Shown here: piece by piece, positions 9,129-17,814 of the stretch
How the letters are laid out: every line of letters starts with the position of its first letter
How positions within the stretch are numbered: the stretch's first letter is position 1
Assembly: GCA_902781455.1 (NCBI GenBank)
Contig: CACZJF010000004.1
Span: 62,001-126,000 of the forward strand
DNA from: an uncultured Lachnospiraceae bacterium
GTDB taxonomy: Bacteria > Bacillota > Clostridia > Lachnospirales > Lachnospiraceae
Direction of reading: 5' to 3'
DNA length: 64,000 nt
Translations under genes and position numbers: made by a program
The notes under the pieces: model-generated
The model's database searches: none
Seen by the model: only the letters and a program-made list of their open reading frames with translations
Told to the model about the DNA's origin: nothing

Positions 9129-9848
9129 ATGAGGATAACAATCCTGACAATTTTTCCGGAAATGTTTGCGGATTTCGTGAAAGAGCCCGTGATCGCGAGA
9201 GCGGTCGCCAGGAAGCTTGTCACACTGGAAACAGTTGATATCCGGCCGTTCGCAGGCGGGAGCTTCCGCCATATTGATGATGATTCCTACGGGGGCGGAG
9301 CCGGGATGGTCATGCGGTGCGGCCCTGTGCTGGACGCGTTGGAGTCGGTACGCACGAAGGACAGTTATGCAGCGGTGATGACGCCTGCAGGCAGGCGCTA
9401 CGACCAGAAGCAGGCACACGCTTTCGCAAAAATGTCTCACCTGATCCTGATCTGCGGACACTATGAAGGACTGGACGAGCGGATCCTGCATCATGCGGAC
9501 GGCGCGTATACGATAGGAGACTATGTGCTGACCGGCGGGGAACTTCCGGCAAAGGTTGTGTGTGATTCCGTAATCCGCCTGCTGCCAGGCGTTCTCAGGG
9601 AGACAGCGACCAAAGAAGAATCCTTCGAGCAAGGACTTCTGGAGTATCCCCAGTATACAAAGCCCCGTGACTGGAAAGGGGAAAAGGTTCCTGAGGTGCT
9701 GCTGACGGGAGATCATGAGCGCATCCGGGCGTGGCGGCAGAAGGAAGCGCTCCGCATCACACGGGAGCGCCGGCCGGACCTGCTGAAACAAAAGACTGCC
9801 TCATCAGATGAAATAAAGGAATCGTTGAAATTCAGTGAAAAGATGTAA
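9129..9848 (+). CDS. trmD: tRNA (guanine37-N1)-methyltransferase TrmD
   Basis: SPOUT-class enzyme that methylates G37 of tRNAs for Leu, Pro and Arg using S-adenosylmethionine, preventing +1 frameshifting. It starts MRITILTIFPEMF and shows DDDSYGGGAGMVM, the knot loop LICGHYEGLDER, and IGDYVLTGGELP. The ATG at 9129 gives 239 residues, matching the family; an upstream ATG at 9102 in the same frame is less likely. The usual neighbours rpsP, rimM and rplS are missing here, so the gene has been separated from the standard operon and follows the SUF pair by 36 bases. Confidence 0.96.
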   Translation: MRITILTIFPEMFADFVKEPVIARAVARKLVTLETVDIRPFAGGSFRHIDDDSYGGGAGMVMRCGPVLDALESVRTKDSYAAVMTPAGRRYDQKQAHAFAKMSHLILICGHYEGLDERILHHADGAYTIGDYVLTGGELPAKVVCDSVIRLLPGVLRETATKEESFEQGLLEYPQYTKPRDWKGEKVPEVLLTGDHERIRAWRQKEALRITRERRPDLLKQKTASSDEIKESLKFSEKM

Positions 9849-9849
9849 A

Positions 9850-9882
9850 AAAGGGTGGACCCTCAGCGAGGATCCACCCTTT
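9850..9882. terminator. Terminator between trmD and the transglutaminase-like gene
   Basis: Arms AAAGGGTGGA (9850-9859) and TCCACCCTTT (9873-9882) pair perfectly, with a CCTC/GAGG inner stem in the loop. Read on the minus strand it is followed by six T, so it serves the minus-strand gene best and probably trmD as well. Confidence 0.8.
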
Positions 9883-9929
9883 GAATTACAGATCATCACA
9901 CAGCCGGTACCCGGCAGGCGCCGCTGTGA

Positions 9930-10826
9930 TTACAGCGTCGTCCATTCCCTGTATTTCCTGCCGGTTCCGGCATAGGTTTTCTTCCAGAAATCTCCCATTC
10001 CGCCGTGCTGCATGGAGGCGTCAAAGACATACCAGACCCCGTCAATCATGATCTTTGTCCAGGAATGGAGATCCCAGTGGCCGTCCAGATACAGAAGTTC
10101 ACCCGCGATTGCTTTGACGTTCGTGTAGCCGATATATCTGGCCATATAAGCGAATGCGGCTGAGAAGTTGTAGCAGACGCCGGAATAGGTTGTCAGCATC
10201 TCATATCCGTAGGTCAGTCTCCAGCTTTGCGCGTAGGAGAAGGGGCGCTTCGTGACATACCTGAAGGTACTGCTGCACAGATATTTGTAGCAGGCAAGCA
10301 GCTTCTGCTCTTTGGTCATTCCGTTGTAGACAAGCTTTTTGACTGTCTTCTTGACCAGCTTGTACATTTTTTTAGAAGCTGATGTCATCGCGCCGTTGCT
10401 TTTCAGATAATAATCTTCGATGCAGCTCTTTTTCTGGATCCTGCCATTTTTACAATAACAGATTCCGCGGCCTTTGATATTCACCCAGCCGTTGACACCA
10501 CTTCCGATGATACCGAGGCTGCCGGTTTTCTTGAAGTAGAATTCCTTGCTGCCGATCCTGACCAGGCCGGTCTGCAGCGCACCACGGTCAGGACGCTTCT
10601 TGGAGAAGTAATAGACTTTTCCATTGATCTTCTTCTTTCCGGTCAGCTTTTGCCCGTAAGTATTGTAGAAATAGATCTTCGTACCGTTTTTGACCCATCC
10701 GGTCTGCGTGGCAGGAACAGACTTTGCAGCAGCAGCGTCTGTCGGGCCGGACAGCGTAAACGGTGAGACAAAAAGGACCAGCAGTGTCAGAACAAGCAGA
10801 AAAAGATGATTTTGAATTCGTTTCAT
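9930..10826 (-). CDS. Secreted transglutaminase-like protein with glucan-binding-type repeats
   Basis: A 298-residue exported protein. Residues 1-34 form a signal peptide. Residues about 40-145 contain several short aromatic-Gly repeats of the cell-wall/choline-binding type (GWVKNGTKIYFYN, NGKVYYFSK, GSKEFYFKKTG, GWVNIKGRGICYC). Residues about 170-290 look like a transglutaminase/protease-like core: Cys218 in SGVCYNFSAAF, His254 in WDLHSW, and Asp269 in WYVFDASM form a plausible Cys-His-Asp triad. Likely role is hydrolysis or crosslinking at the cell surface, but the substrate is unknown. It has its own promoter, divergent from the BI-1 gene, and a shared terminator with trmD. Confidence 0.8.
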   Translation of the reverse strand: MKRIQNHLFLLVLTLLVLFVSPFTLSGPTDAAAAKSVPATQTGWVKNGTKIYFYNTYGQKLTGKKKINGKVYYFSKKRPDRGALQTGLVRIGSKEFYFKKTGSLGIIGSGVNGWVNIKGRGICYCKNGRIQKKSCIEDYYLKSNGAMTSASKKMYKLVKKTVKKLVYNGMTKEQKLLACYKYLCSSTFRYVTKRPFSYAQSWRLTYGYEMLTTYSGVCYNFSAAFAYMARYIGYTNVKAIAGELLYLDGHWDLHSWTKIMIDGVWYVFDASMQHGGMGDFWKKTYAGTGRKYREWTTL

Positions 10827-10924
10827 AGCAGTATACTCCCCCTCTAAAACTGATCAGAAAACCTGATTGCGGATTACAGCGCGCCAGTCTGCGCGGGTTC
10901 CGGATCTTTGGCGCTGTATCCACT

Positions 10925-10953
10925 AATATAGCAGATCAGGAGCATTTTGTCAT
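10925..10953 (-). promoter_or_regulatory. Sigma-A promoter for transglutaminase-like gene
   Basis: On the minus strand ATGACA (10948-10953), a 17-base spacer and TATATT (10925-10930), about 100 bases before the start codon. Confidence 0.65.
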
Positions 10954-10965
10954 ATTTTATCACGC

Positions 10966-10994
10966 TTGCAGTATGGAAATGTCCTGCGTATAAT
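10966..10994 (+). promoter_or_regulatory. Sigma-A promoter for the BI-1 family gene
   Basis: TTGCAG at 10966-10971, 17-base spacer, perfect TATAAT at 10989-10994. It stands back to back with the minus-strand promoter, only 12 bases apart. Confidence 0.72.
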
Positions 10995-11090
10995 GATAAC
11001 AGCGCCAGACAATCCGTAATCGACTTTTGATGAGTTAAGTATGAAGATGAGATTATAAATTGAATGGTATGAATAAGGAGGTTGTAAGGA

Positions 11091-11783
11091 ATGTATAATC
11101 TATCAGCTGAAACAAGGCAAAAGAGGCTCAGCGCCGTGGTTGACCCGAACAAGGAGATCTCACTGCGCGCGTATAATCTGATTCTGACTGGAACTGTGCT
11201 GTACGGTCTGGTGATCAACGCGATCCTGTGCAGGGAATCAATCGTGACGGCAGTTTTTTCCACGCTTAATCCGATTGTGTTCTTCATTGCTTACTTTATC
11301 TGCGTCATCGCGGGTGTATTCATTGCGCATAAGTCAGAGAATCCTCTGGTCAGCTTTCTCGGCTACAATCTGATTGTTCTTCCGGTCGGACTGTGTGTCG
11401 GTGCGGCTGTGACGATGGGCGGCTACAGCCCTTCCGTGGTATGGCACGCATTTGTTACGACAGCAGGCGTGACGGTGATCATGGTCGCGGCGGGACTTCT
11501 GTTTCCGCAGTTTTTCGCGAAGATCGGTTCGATTCTGTTCTTCGGCCTGATCGGCGTGCTGTTCGGGTTCCTGATTTCCATCTTCCTTCCGGGTGTGAAT
11601 CTTGCGATCACCATTCTGTCGGCAGGACTGTTTTCTCTGTACATCGGATATGATGTCTACCGTTCACAGCAGTTCCCGCATACAGTGGACAATGCAATCG
11701 ACTGCGCGGTTGACCTTTATCTGGATATCATCAACCTGTTCCTGAATCTGCTGAGGATCTTCGGAAAGTCAAGCGATTCGTAA
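11091..11783 (+). CDS. Bax inhibitor-1 / YccA family membrane protein
   Basis: A 230-residue polytopic membrane protein with about seven hydrophobic segments. The assignment rests on the C-terminal LYLDIINLFLNLLRIFG, a hallmark of the family, and the IGYDVYRSQ segment where the pH-sensing Asp of BsYetJ-like proteins lies. Family members are pH-sensitive calcium leak channels or protease regulators; the role in this organism is unknown. The ATG has an AAGGAGG site about 10 bases upstream. It is monocistronic between a strong promoter and a rho-independent terminator. Confidence 0.85.
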   Translation: MYNLSAETRQKRLSAVVDPNKEISLRAYNLILTGTVLYGLVINAILCRESIVTAVFSTLNPIVFFIAYFICVIAGVFIAHKSENPLVSFLGYNLIVLPVGLCVGAAVTMGGYSPSVVWHAFVTTAGVTVIMVAAGLLFPQFFAKIGSILFFGLIGVLFGFLISIFLPGVNLAITILSAGLFSLYIGYDVYRSQQFPHTVDNAIDCAVDLYLDIINLFLNLLRIFGKSSDS

Positions 11784-11843
11784 CAGCTGACTGCTTTGCG
11801 TCAAAAGACCGGTCTGCAGAAGACCGATGGCAGCAAAAAATAT

Positions 11844-11908
11844 CCCCCGCCAGGGCGGCTGATCTGCTTATCAGGCAGAACCGGCCAAAAGGGCGGGGGT
11901 TTTGTTTT
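11844..11908 (+). terminator. Rho-independent terminator after the BI-1 gene
   Basis: CCCCCGCC (11844-11851) pairs with GGCGGGGG (11892-11899), with an inner CTGAT/ATCAG stem in the long loop, followed by TTTTGTTTT. Confidence 0.8.
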
Positions 11909-11920
11909 GCTGAAGAGGAA

Positions 11921-13135
11921 TCAGGTCCTGTCCACCAGGATGGAAACGGTTCCTGCCAGCAGCGCGTACACGGCCATATACCAAAGCGGGAGATTGCCGT
12001 GGATTGATTTCAGGTAAAGGTAGGGCGGCAGCAGCATCTGGACAGGTTCCAGGATCGCCAGGTCTACGAAGACCGGAGTCAGGAACAGGCATGCGCAGAT
12101 GAGGATCGGAATCGAGGAAGCCATAAAGTCGCCTCTTCGCAGCACAAGCCGCAGGAGGTTGGAGAATCCGGCTACCTGCAGGATGAACAGAATCAGGGCA
12201 GGAACCTCCATGGAAACACGGGTGAAGCTTCCCCCTGCGCAAAGAGCGGCCAGCATGGCAAGTGCTACGTCTGTCAGCGGGATCAGCAGATAAACATAAT
12301 GAAAGAGCGGATGCGCATGGGACGGAATCCAGACGAAACGTCCTACCAGGCAGTCTTCTTTCAGATACAGAACCGCTGCTAATCCGGTCAGGGTGAGAAG
12401 CGCGGCAAGCAGGCCGCGCATCGGCGACGCGATAAAGCGGTCAATCTCATCGTCCTCGACCTTTGTGCCGTCCAGGTATTCCAGGTCAAAGAAGTCATAG
12501 TCTTCTTCGTAGGAAGCGAGCGTCTCATCGACGAACTGGTCCTTCTGCGCCTCGGTCATGCTTCCGACATCCGGATGAATCTTCAGCCAGGTTTTCAGGA
12601 CGGCTTTTTCCAGGGAAGGGTAAAGCTGTCCGAACAGCTGCTCCCGGGTGATCTTTGACACAACGTCGTTAGTGGCCGCGTAGGATACGATGGCATGCTC
12701 CTTCATTTCCTTTGACGCGTCCTCTCCGCCGAGAAGGACGCCGAGCAGCGCCAGCGCGCCGGCGGACAGATTCTTGGTCTTCTGTGACCCGTAGGCTTCA
12801 AACAGGGCACCCACATCTTCCGGGAGAAGAAAACCGATCCGTGCCTGCCCGGAGGAAACGGCTTCCTTCAGTGTTTCTTCATCCGCAAATGCAATATACC
12901 TGACAGCGGAACTGCTGCTGTCCACGAGAGACTGGATCAGCATGGAAGAAACCTCATCATCAGTCGATCCTGGCGCTACCGCTGCTGTGACCAGAGAAGA
13001 GGATTCCTGGGAAAGACGGCCTACACCGAATACAAGCAGCGGAACCAGCGCGATCAGGAGCAGGAAGAGGGGCTGCTTCAGAATTCTCTTATTTAATAGC
13101 AGCATCCAAAGTAAAAGCCGACGTATTTTTCTCAT
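11921..13135 (-). CDS. ABC-2 type exporter permease, second subunit
   Basis: A 404-residue membrane protein: one N-terminal helix (about residues 15-35), a large extracytoplasmic domain of about 200 residues, then five to six helices at the C terminus, the layout of ABC-2 (DrrB/NatB/YhaP-like) permeases. The start at 13135 overlaps the preceding gene stop by four bases (ATGA), so the two permeases are translationally coupled; an upstream in-frame extension to 13219 is probably not used. With the 426-residue permease and the ATPase it should form one exporter. Substrate is unknown; such systems export drugs, lantibiotics, lipids or sodium. Confidence 0.75.
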   Translation of the reverse strand: MRKIRRLLLWMLLLNKRILKQPLFLLLIALVPLLVFGVGRLSQESSSLVTAAVAPGSTDDEVSSMLIQSLVDSSSSAVRYIAFADEETLKEAVSSGQARIGFLLPEDVGALFEAYGSQKTKNLSAGALALLGVLLGGEDASKEMKEHAIVSYAATNDVVSKITREQLFGQLYPSLEKAVLKTWLKIHPDVGSMTEAQKDQFVDETLASYEEDYDFFDLEYLDGTKVEDDEIDRFIASPMRGLLAALLTLTGLAAVLYLKEDCLVGRFVWIPSHAHPLFHYVYLLIPLTDVALAMLAALCAGGSFTRVSMEVPALILFILQVAGFSNLLRLVLRRGDFMASSIPILICACLFLTPVFVDLAILEPVQMLLPPYLYLKSIHGNLPLWYMAVYALLAGTVSILVDRT

Positions 13136-14412
13136 CTTCCGCCTCGCTTTCCGGTTACCTTGCTTTTCCGAAGCAGGAAGGAACCAATCAGAAACAGGAG
13201 TGTCCAGAGCAGCACCCACATCAGACTGATGTATGCGCGGTCGGACTTCTTCGCAGTCTGCTGCAGATACAGAAGTGCCTGTCCGGTCGGAAGAAACGGC
13301 TGAAGCGCGTTCAGCGATTCCGGCATCGTCTGCATGGTGTAGAAGACACCGGAAAGATAGGCAAGGGAGATCATCACCAGGAACTGCAGAAGAACACCGG
13401 TGATCAGCGCTTCGGACAGCTCATAGAGAAAAAGGTCGATTGCCGCGGCAAGCAGAATCACCGGAATGGTCTTCAGGCCGAACAGCAGGAAGCCTTTCAG
13501 GAAGGTTTCGGGTGTCAGTCCAAACGCGGAAAAGGTGATCGGCATACGGCACAGCGCGGCTCCGATCAGAGGAAGAAAAAGCGCGCTGAGTCCGGTCAGC
13601 AGGACAACGAGACTGATGTATTCCGCACTGATCTGCCTGACGGAACCGAGCCTTCTCAGATTGAGCAGTCTTGCCAGGGAATAGTCTGAACGGATGAAAC
13701 TCCGCGCGCACATGACACCGGTCAGAAGAATCAGCAGGAACACCATCGAAATCAGGTAGAAACTTTCGACAGAAAGCTGCTGCTGGGAGGGGACATAGCG
13801 GACGTGGAACATATGCTTCCTGTGCAGCATATCCTGCATGGAAGTAAGCAGAAGATCTGTCTGCGCGTCTGAGATTGTATCAGGATCTGTTGTCCCGGAC
13901 ACGTTGTAATAGTCAGCAAGCACATTGCCCGCACTGTTCATGGAGCCGAGAATGATGGAAACAGACTTTGCCAGCTCTCTCATGACCAGCGCCTCTAACC
14001 CTGCAGAAGATGCGGGCACAATCAGGGTCATCCGGTCCAGTCCTCCTGCAAGGAGCGTCCCGATGACCCCGTCAGGAATATCGATCGCCGCAATAATCTG
14101 GTTCTTCCTGATCGCGCTGACCGCTTCCTTCTTTGTATCGTACAGATTAAAACTGACTTCCGAGCGGGAAGAATCCAGCTGAAGTAAGGCCGGAAATGCC
14201 GCGCTGAACGCGCCGTCACTCCCGACACCGGAAATACCGATGGAGACAGTAGCGTCTTCATCCCCTTCTGCAATCTGCAGAGAGCTGGCTGACTGCAGAT
14301 AGAGCATGCCTCCGAGAGAGAGGCACAGAAGAAGTGTCATGACGCACATGGACGGAAAAATCTTCAGTACTGCCTTCAGGCGCAGTTTTGTATAGATAAT
14401 GAAACGATTCAT
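13132..14412 (-). CDS. ABC-2 type exporter permease, first subunit
   Basis: A 426-residue membrane protein with the same architecture as its downstream neighbour: N-terminal helix (about 15-35), extracytoplasmic region of some 190 residues, and six C-terminal helices ending in LLFLIGSFLLRKSKV. The two proteins look like distant paralogues forming a heterodimeric channel. The gene starts 15 bases after the ATPase stop. No bacteriocin precursor, two-component system or immunity gene flanks the operon, so its cargo cannot be guessed from context. Confidence 0.76.
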   Translation of the reverse strand: MNRFIIYTKLRLKAVLKIFPSMCVMTLLLCLSLGGMLYLQSASSLQIAEGDEDATVSIGISGVGSDGAFSAAFPALLQLDSSRSEVSFNLYDTKKEAVSAIRKNQIIAAIDIPDGVIGTLLAGGLDRMTLIVPASSAGLEALVMRELAKSVSIILGSMNSAGNVLADYYNVSGTTDPDTISDAQTDLLLTSMQDMLHRKHMFHVRYVPSQQQLSVESFYLISMVFLLILLTGVMCARSFIRSDYSLARLLNLRRLGSVRQISAEYISLVVLLTGLSALFLPLIGAALCRMPITFSAFGLTPETFLKGFLLFGLKTIPVILLAAAIDLFLYELSEALITGVLLQFLVMISLAYLSGVFYTMQTMPESLNALQPFLPTGQALLYLQQTAKKSDRAYISLMWVLLWTLLFLIGSFLLRKSKVTGKRGGR

Positions 14413-14427
14413 TGATGTCCTTCGTTC

Positions 14428-15117
14428 TTACAGAAGCGCGGCGAGATGCGCGCTGTCAACCCGGTGGTCAATCAGGGCTGCTGTCCCGTCTTTCAGGATA
14501 TAAGCTCTGCTGCAGTTCTCGATTTCCCCCAGTTCATGGGAAGCAATCAGAACGATTCCTCCCCGGCTGCAGAATGCTTTCAGCCAGGTAACGATCTGCT
14601 CCTTGGCGATCAGGTCCAGGGCAGCGCCGGGTTCATCGAGCAGAAGAACCCGGGGATGGTGCGCGAGGGCACAGCCGATGGACAGGCGCTTCTTCATACC
14701 CCCTGACAGCGTCCGGACATTCTTGTGGAGAAACCGGTCGATGTCAAGGTCCTTCAGAACCCCCTCCTCAAGCTCCTGCCGGAGCACCTTCTTTCCTCCC
14801 GTATACCACAGACGGAGATTGTCCAGCGCAGAAAGCTCCTCCAGGAGAGGGGTAGACTGCGGGACATAGCCGATCAGGCGGGACGCATACGTCCGGTGCC
14901 GGAACAGATCAATCGGATTCGCTCCTTCCTGCTCATACAGAAAAGAGCCGGCATCTGCCCGTTCGACTCCGGCAAGAATGGAAAGGAGTGTCGACTTTCC
15001 GCACCCGTTCTTTCCGAGTATGCATGTCATGGATCCTTGTTCGGCCTGGATGCTGACGCCGTTCAGGATATGCGCTGCGTGATATTTTTTTCTGATGTCT
15101 TTGATTGTAATCTTCAT
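14428..15117 (-). CDS. ABC transporter ATP-binding protein
   Basis: A 229-residue nucleotide-binding subunit: Walker A LGKNGCGKST, Q-loop YVPQSTPLLEELSALDNL, signature LSGGMKKRLSIG, Walker B VLLLDEPGAALDL and the H-loop IASHELGE. It belongs with the CcmA/NatA-like exporter ATPases and is the first gene of the minus-strand operon with the two ABC-2 permeases. The ribosome site is weak. A promoter on the minus strand was not clear; the intergenic region is dominated by the strong plus-strand promoter of the next gene. Confidence 0.9.
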   Translation of the reverse strand: MKITIKDIRKKYHAAHILNGVSIQAEQGSMTCILGKNGCGKSTLLSILAGVERADAGSFLYEQEGANPIDLFRHRTYASRLIGYVPQSTPLLEELSALDNLRLWYTGGKKVLRQELEEGVLKDLDIDRFLHKNVRTLSGGMKKRLSIGCALAHHPRVLLLDEPGAALDLIAKEQIVTWLKAFCSRGGIVLIASHELGEIENCSRAYILKDGTAALIDHRVDSAHLAALL

Positions 15118-15145
15118 AATGGTAACACTCTATCATATTCTCGGA

Positions 15146-15174
15146 TTGCGTGAAAGAGATGTTTTTGATATAGT
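15146..15174 (+). promoter_or_regulatory. Sigma-A promoter for the 528-residue secreted protein
   Basis: TTGCGT at 15146-15151, 17-base spacer, TATAGT at 15169-15174, with a TG extended -10 (TGATATAGT). Confidence 0.7.
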
Positions 15175-15237
15175 AACTTATCTGACATCAAAAATGTTGA
15201 AGAATGTAAGATTTGCCTGACAGGAGGAAACCAAATC

Positions 15238-16824
15238 ATGAGGGGAAAGAAGCTTCTGTGTGCTGTAAGTGCGTGGATTCTGTCTGTTTCATTGATTCCC
15301 GGAGCGGTTTTCGGTGCGCAGGAAGATCCCGGCACCCAGACCATTGATCCCGGCAGGATAATCGGAACCGTGATGGAACAGGTGCAGAAAGCAGCGGACA
15401 GCATCACGATGCCTGATTTTGAGGGAGATGTGCATGTCGTGGCAGCTGACGGTCTGCGCACAGCGATTGCGGATCATTATCACTCAGAGGACGACATGTC
15501 CTGGATCGAAGACGCGCAGATTCTTCTTCAGGGTACGATGAATGATACCCATGGTGTGGATCTGGAGGCGGCTTTCGCGTTCAATGGGACAGAGCTGTAT
15601 CATCTGCAGCTTTCATTTGACCACGAGAAGAATATCATCTTCCTGGAGTGCCCGGAGCTGAAAGAGGAAGTCTTTGCGTTTCCGGTCGGAGATTTCGCCG
15701 TGGACGCACAGACCATTACGGGAAAGAAGATCACGCCGGAGAAGCTGGCGGATTATATGACATGCCTGAAGGAACTCAACGATCTGGTCAAGTCTGTCTC
15801 TCTGGAAACACTGCAGGCAGAGTGGCTGAAGTATCTGCTGGCATTGGGGCATTATATTCAGACAGAGCAGGGATTCGCGACCATTACGTCGGGAAGCCTG
15901 ACGGAAGAAGGGAATACGACAACATGGAACATCGCGGCCGATGATCTGGAGGAACTGATTCCGGAAGCATTGAAGATGTTGTCCGAGGATGAACTGCTGC
16001 GGCAGATCATGCAGAGTCCCTTCGCGGAGCATGTATTCCGCCTGGCGGTCGGAGGCAAGGCTTCCAAACTGATCCCGCCGGGCGCCCTGTGGCAGTTTGT
16101 GCAGCAGTGGCTGATTCAGGCAGCCGGAAAGGATTATTCCAAAGGCCGGTCGGTGTCGGCGACACTGGCGCTTGACCGGAATAACATTCCGATCCAGCTT
16201 TCCGTATCCATGGAAAAGAATCAGATACAGGCAGAGCTGTTCCGGATCAACGCAGTCGCGGACGGGTCGGATCATGCGATGGAGGTAAAGCTCGGAACCG
16301 CGCTTTTAAAAGCTTTCAGGATCCGGCTGAAGCATCCCTGCGGCCTTGTCATACAGGGAAACCTGAAGGATGACATTCTGAGAGAGACTGTCAGTGTGCA
16401 TACGAATGGCATGACCGTTCCTGTCTTCACGATCAGGAACCTGGATCTGCTTGCCATTCAGGACATATGGCTGTCCGGCGCATTTACCGCATTCTGGAAG
16501 GACCAGAAGTTCACTTGTGATTTCTTTACGGATGAAGACGGTCTTCGTACGATGCGGTTTGACGAAGGCGGGGAGGAATGGTTTACACTGACTGCCGGTC
16601 TGCGCCAGTCAGACAGTGTGGAGCTTGACGGGTTTGATACTTCAGACGCGTTTCTGGTGGATTCCAGGAAAGCATTTTTCAAGTATATGAGAGAGGCCTC
16701 CGCGATCCGGATGTTTGAGAAGCTTGCGTCGGCAGATGTTCCCCAGGAATATGTGGATATGCTGACGGATGGAGAGGCAGCGACGGAGTCTTCCAGAGAG
16801 AATACGGTAGAGCTGGAGGAGTGA
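15238..16824 (+). CDS. Secreted protein of unknown function, 528 residues
   Basis: I do not recognise this protein. It begins with a clear signal peptide (MRGKKLLCAVSAWILS, with cleavage probably after VFGA near residue 27), has no lipobox, no sorting motif and no second membrane helix. The mature part is acidic and rich in amphipathic beta-type and helical segments; phrases such as GTELYHLQLSFDHEKNIIFLECPEL and ALDRNNIPIQLSVSMEKNQIQ suggest a beta-sheet lipoprotein-like fold. It is monocistronic, with its own promoter 60 bases upstream and a GGAGG site. It faces the convergent DUF4250 gene with only 16 bases between stops. Confidence 0.72.
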   Translation: MRGKKLLCAVSAWILSVSLIPGAVFGAQEDPGTQTIDPGRIIGTVMEQVQKAADSITMPDFEGDVHVVAADGLRTAIADHYHSEDDMSWIEDAQILLQGTMNDTHGVDLEAAFAFNGTELYHLQLSFDHEKNIIFLECPELKEEVFAFPVGDFAVDAQTITGKKITPEKLADYMTCLKELNDLVKSVSLETLQAEWLKYLLALGHYIQTEQGFATITSGSLTEEGNTTTWNIAADDLEELIPEALKMLSEDELLRQIMQSPFAEHVFRLAVGGKASKLIPPGALWQFVQQWLIQAAGKDYSKGRSVSATLALDRNNIPIQLSVSMEKNQIQAELFRINAVADGSDHAMEVKLGTALLKAFRIRLKHPCGLVIQGNLKDDILRETVSVHTNGMTVPVFTIRNLDLLAIQDIWLSGAFTAFWKDQKFTCDFFTDEDGLRTMRFDEGGEEWFTLTAGLRQSDSVELDGFDTSDAFLVDSRKAFFKYMREASAIRMFEKLASADVPQEYVDMLTDGEAATESSRENTVELEE

Positions 16825-16840
16825 AGCCCGGCCCTGACAG

Positions 16841-17023
16841 TCAGACAAAGCGGTTCAGTGCAGGATCGTAGGTATAATCGATGGCTGCGAGTTTTTCTTC
16901 CAGCTCGGCGCGGTCCTGACGGAAGAAGATGCACAGTTCGTCCAGGCTGGAAAACTCGTCTCTCAGCTGCGTGTTGACAACACTGAGCAGCATCATGGGA
17001 TTGTTGGGAAGAAGGCTTGCCAT
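16841..17023 (-). CDS. DUF4250 family small protein
   Basis: A 60-residue acidic protein with the pattern NPMMLLSVVNTQLRD-(x)-FSSLDELC and a C-terminal AAIDYTYDP, which matches the DUF4250 family widespread in Clostridia. Function is unknown. It carries a near-perfect promoter of its own on the minus strand and a GAGGT ribosome site, so it appears to be expressed independently. It ends 16 bases from the stop of the convergent secreted-protein gene. Confidence 0.82.
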   Translation of the reverse strand: MASLLPNNPMMLLSVVNTQLRDEFSSLDELCIFFRQDRAELEEKLAAIDYTYDPALNRFV

Positions 17024-17120
17024 GGTGATACCTCGCTTGCAGGAACCCGTCTGTCCGTTCCTGTCTGCCGCCGGCAGAAGGAATGAGCGTCGCGGGTCCG
17101 AGGGGCGGAAAACATACAGA

Positions 17121-17150
17121 ATTATAGGCGTGCCGCGGAATATTTGTCAA
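17121..17150 (-). promoter_or_regulatory. Consensus sigma-A promoter for DUF4250 gene
   Basis: On the minus strand a perfect TTGACA (17145-17150), an 18-base spacer and a perfect TATAAT (17121-17126). The leader of about 90 nt holds the palindrome CTGCCGGCGGCAG. Confidence 0.8.
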
Positions 17151-17193
17151 TGAGACAGAAAGCCGCGGCTCATTGACGGGAGGCAGGACAGAT

Positions 17194-17814
17194 ATGCTGG
17201 AAAAGTTCAGGAATCAGGAGAGACTGAGCGTTCAGGAAGAGGAACGGATCGACCGAAACATCCGATACTTTATCCTGGCGCTGATGGGAGTGATCATTGC
17301 GGTGCTTCTGTGGATCGTGATTGCGAAGAAGCCTCTGGGCTCCTGGTATTACGCTTTGATCATAACCGTGCTGGCAGTTGTCTGGTTTTCGAAGTGTGTG
17401 CTGTCTGCCATATTGAAGCATTCTCTCGCGCAGCGAAGTGATGAACAGGTTTCCGCGTACCTGAAAGGAGCGGGTCTGGAACTGCTCTCGTATGCAGGCC
17501 TTTGCTGGTTTCTGGTCGGGCTGAACGGGAATGGGATCTATGGCGCAATTGCGTATCTGATCGGTATGACCGGGGCGAGGAAGCAGAGGGAAGCATATTA
17601 TCAGGAGCCGGGCCAGGAAGAAGAGGCCGGCGGCAGCGATGCGCCGGAAGCGGATACAGGCAGCCAGGAGGTTCTGCCTTCTGCGCAGGAGATTTCTGAT
17701 TCTGCGGAAAGCGAACCCGGAGTCCTGCCTTCTGCGGAAAGTGAACCCGGAGCCCTGCCTTCTGCCGCTGACAGACTGCTGCGGGAAAAGGAGTCGGAAG
17801 ATGGATCTGTTTGA
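17194..17814 (+). CDS. Small polytopic membrane protein of unknown function
   Basis: A 206-residue protein with about four hydrophobic segments in its first 130 residues (YFILALMGVIIAVLLW, YYALIITVLAVVWF, LLSYAGLCWFLVGLN, IYGAIAYLIGM) and a highly acidic, low-complexity C-terminal tail. The tail contains two copies of a ten-residue Ser-Ala-Glu-Ser-Glu-Pro unit. The ATG at 17194 is chosen because GGGAGG stands about 10 bases upstream; an in-frame TTG at 17173 is an alternative. The 3' end overlaps rarA by 14 bases, so the two genes are coupled. I do not recognise a family. Confidence 0.65.
   Translation: MLEKFRNQERLSVQEEERIDRNIRYFILALMGVIIAVLLWIVIAKKPLGSWYYALIITVLAVVWFSKCVLSAILKHSLAQRSDEQVSAYLKGAGLELLSYAGLCWFLVGLNGNGIYGAIAYLIGMTGARKQREAYYQEPGQEEEAGGSDAPEADTGSQEVLPSAQEISDSAESEPGVLPSAESEPGALPSAADRLLREKESEDGSV
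17701..17760 (+). repeat. Two tandem 30-bp copies inside the acidic tail
   Basis: Bases 17701-17730 and 17731-17760 are identical except for two transitions. They encode the duplicated ten-residue acidic repeat in the C-terminal tail of the small membrane protein. Confidence 0.85.

Noticed and set aside
8211..9791. A 526-codon open frame on the minus strand
   Set aside because: Antisense to the SufB/D protein and trmD genes, both supported by motifs.
17701..17760. Possible CRISPR-like repeat pair
   Set aside because: The two 30-bp units are directly adjacent with no spacers and lie in frame inside a gene, coding for an acidic tail.
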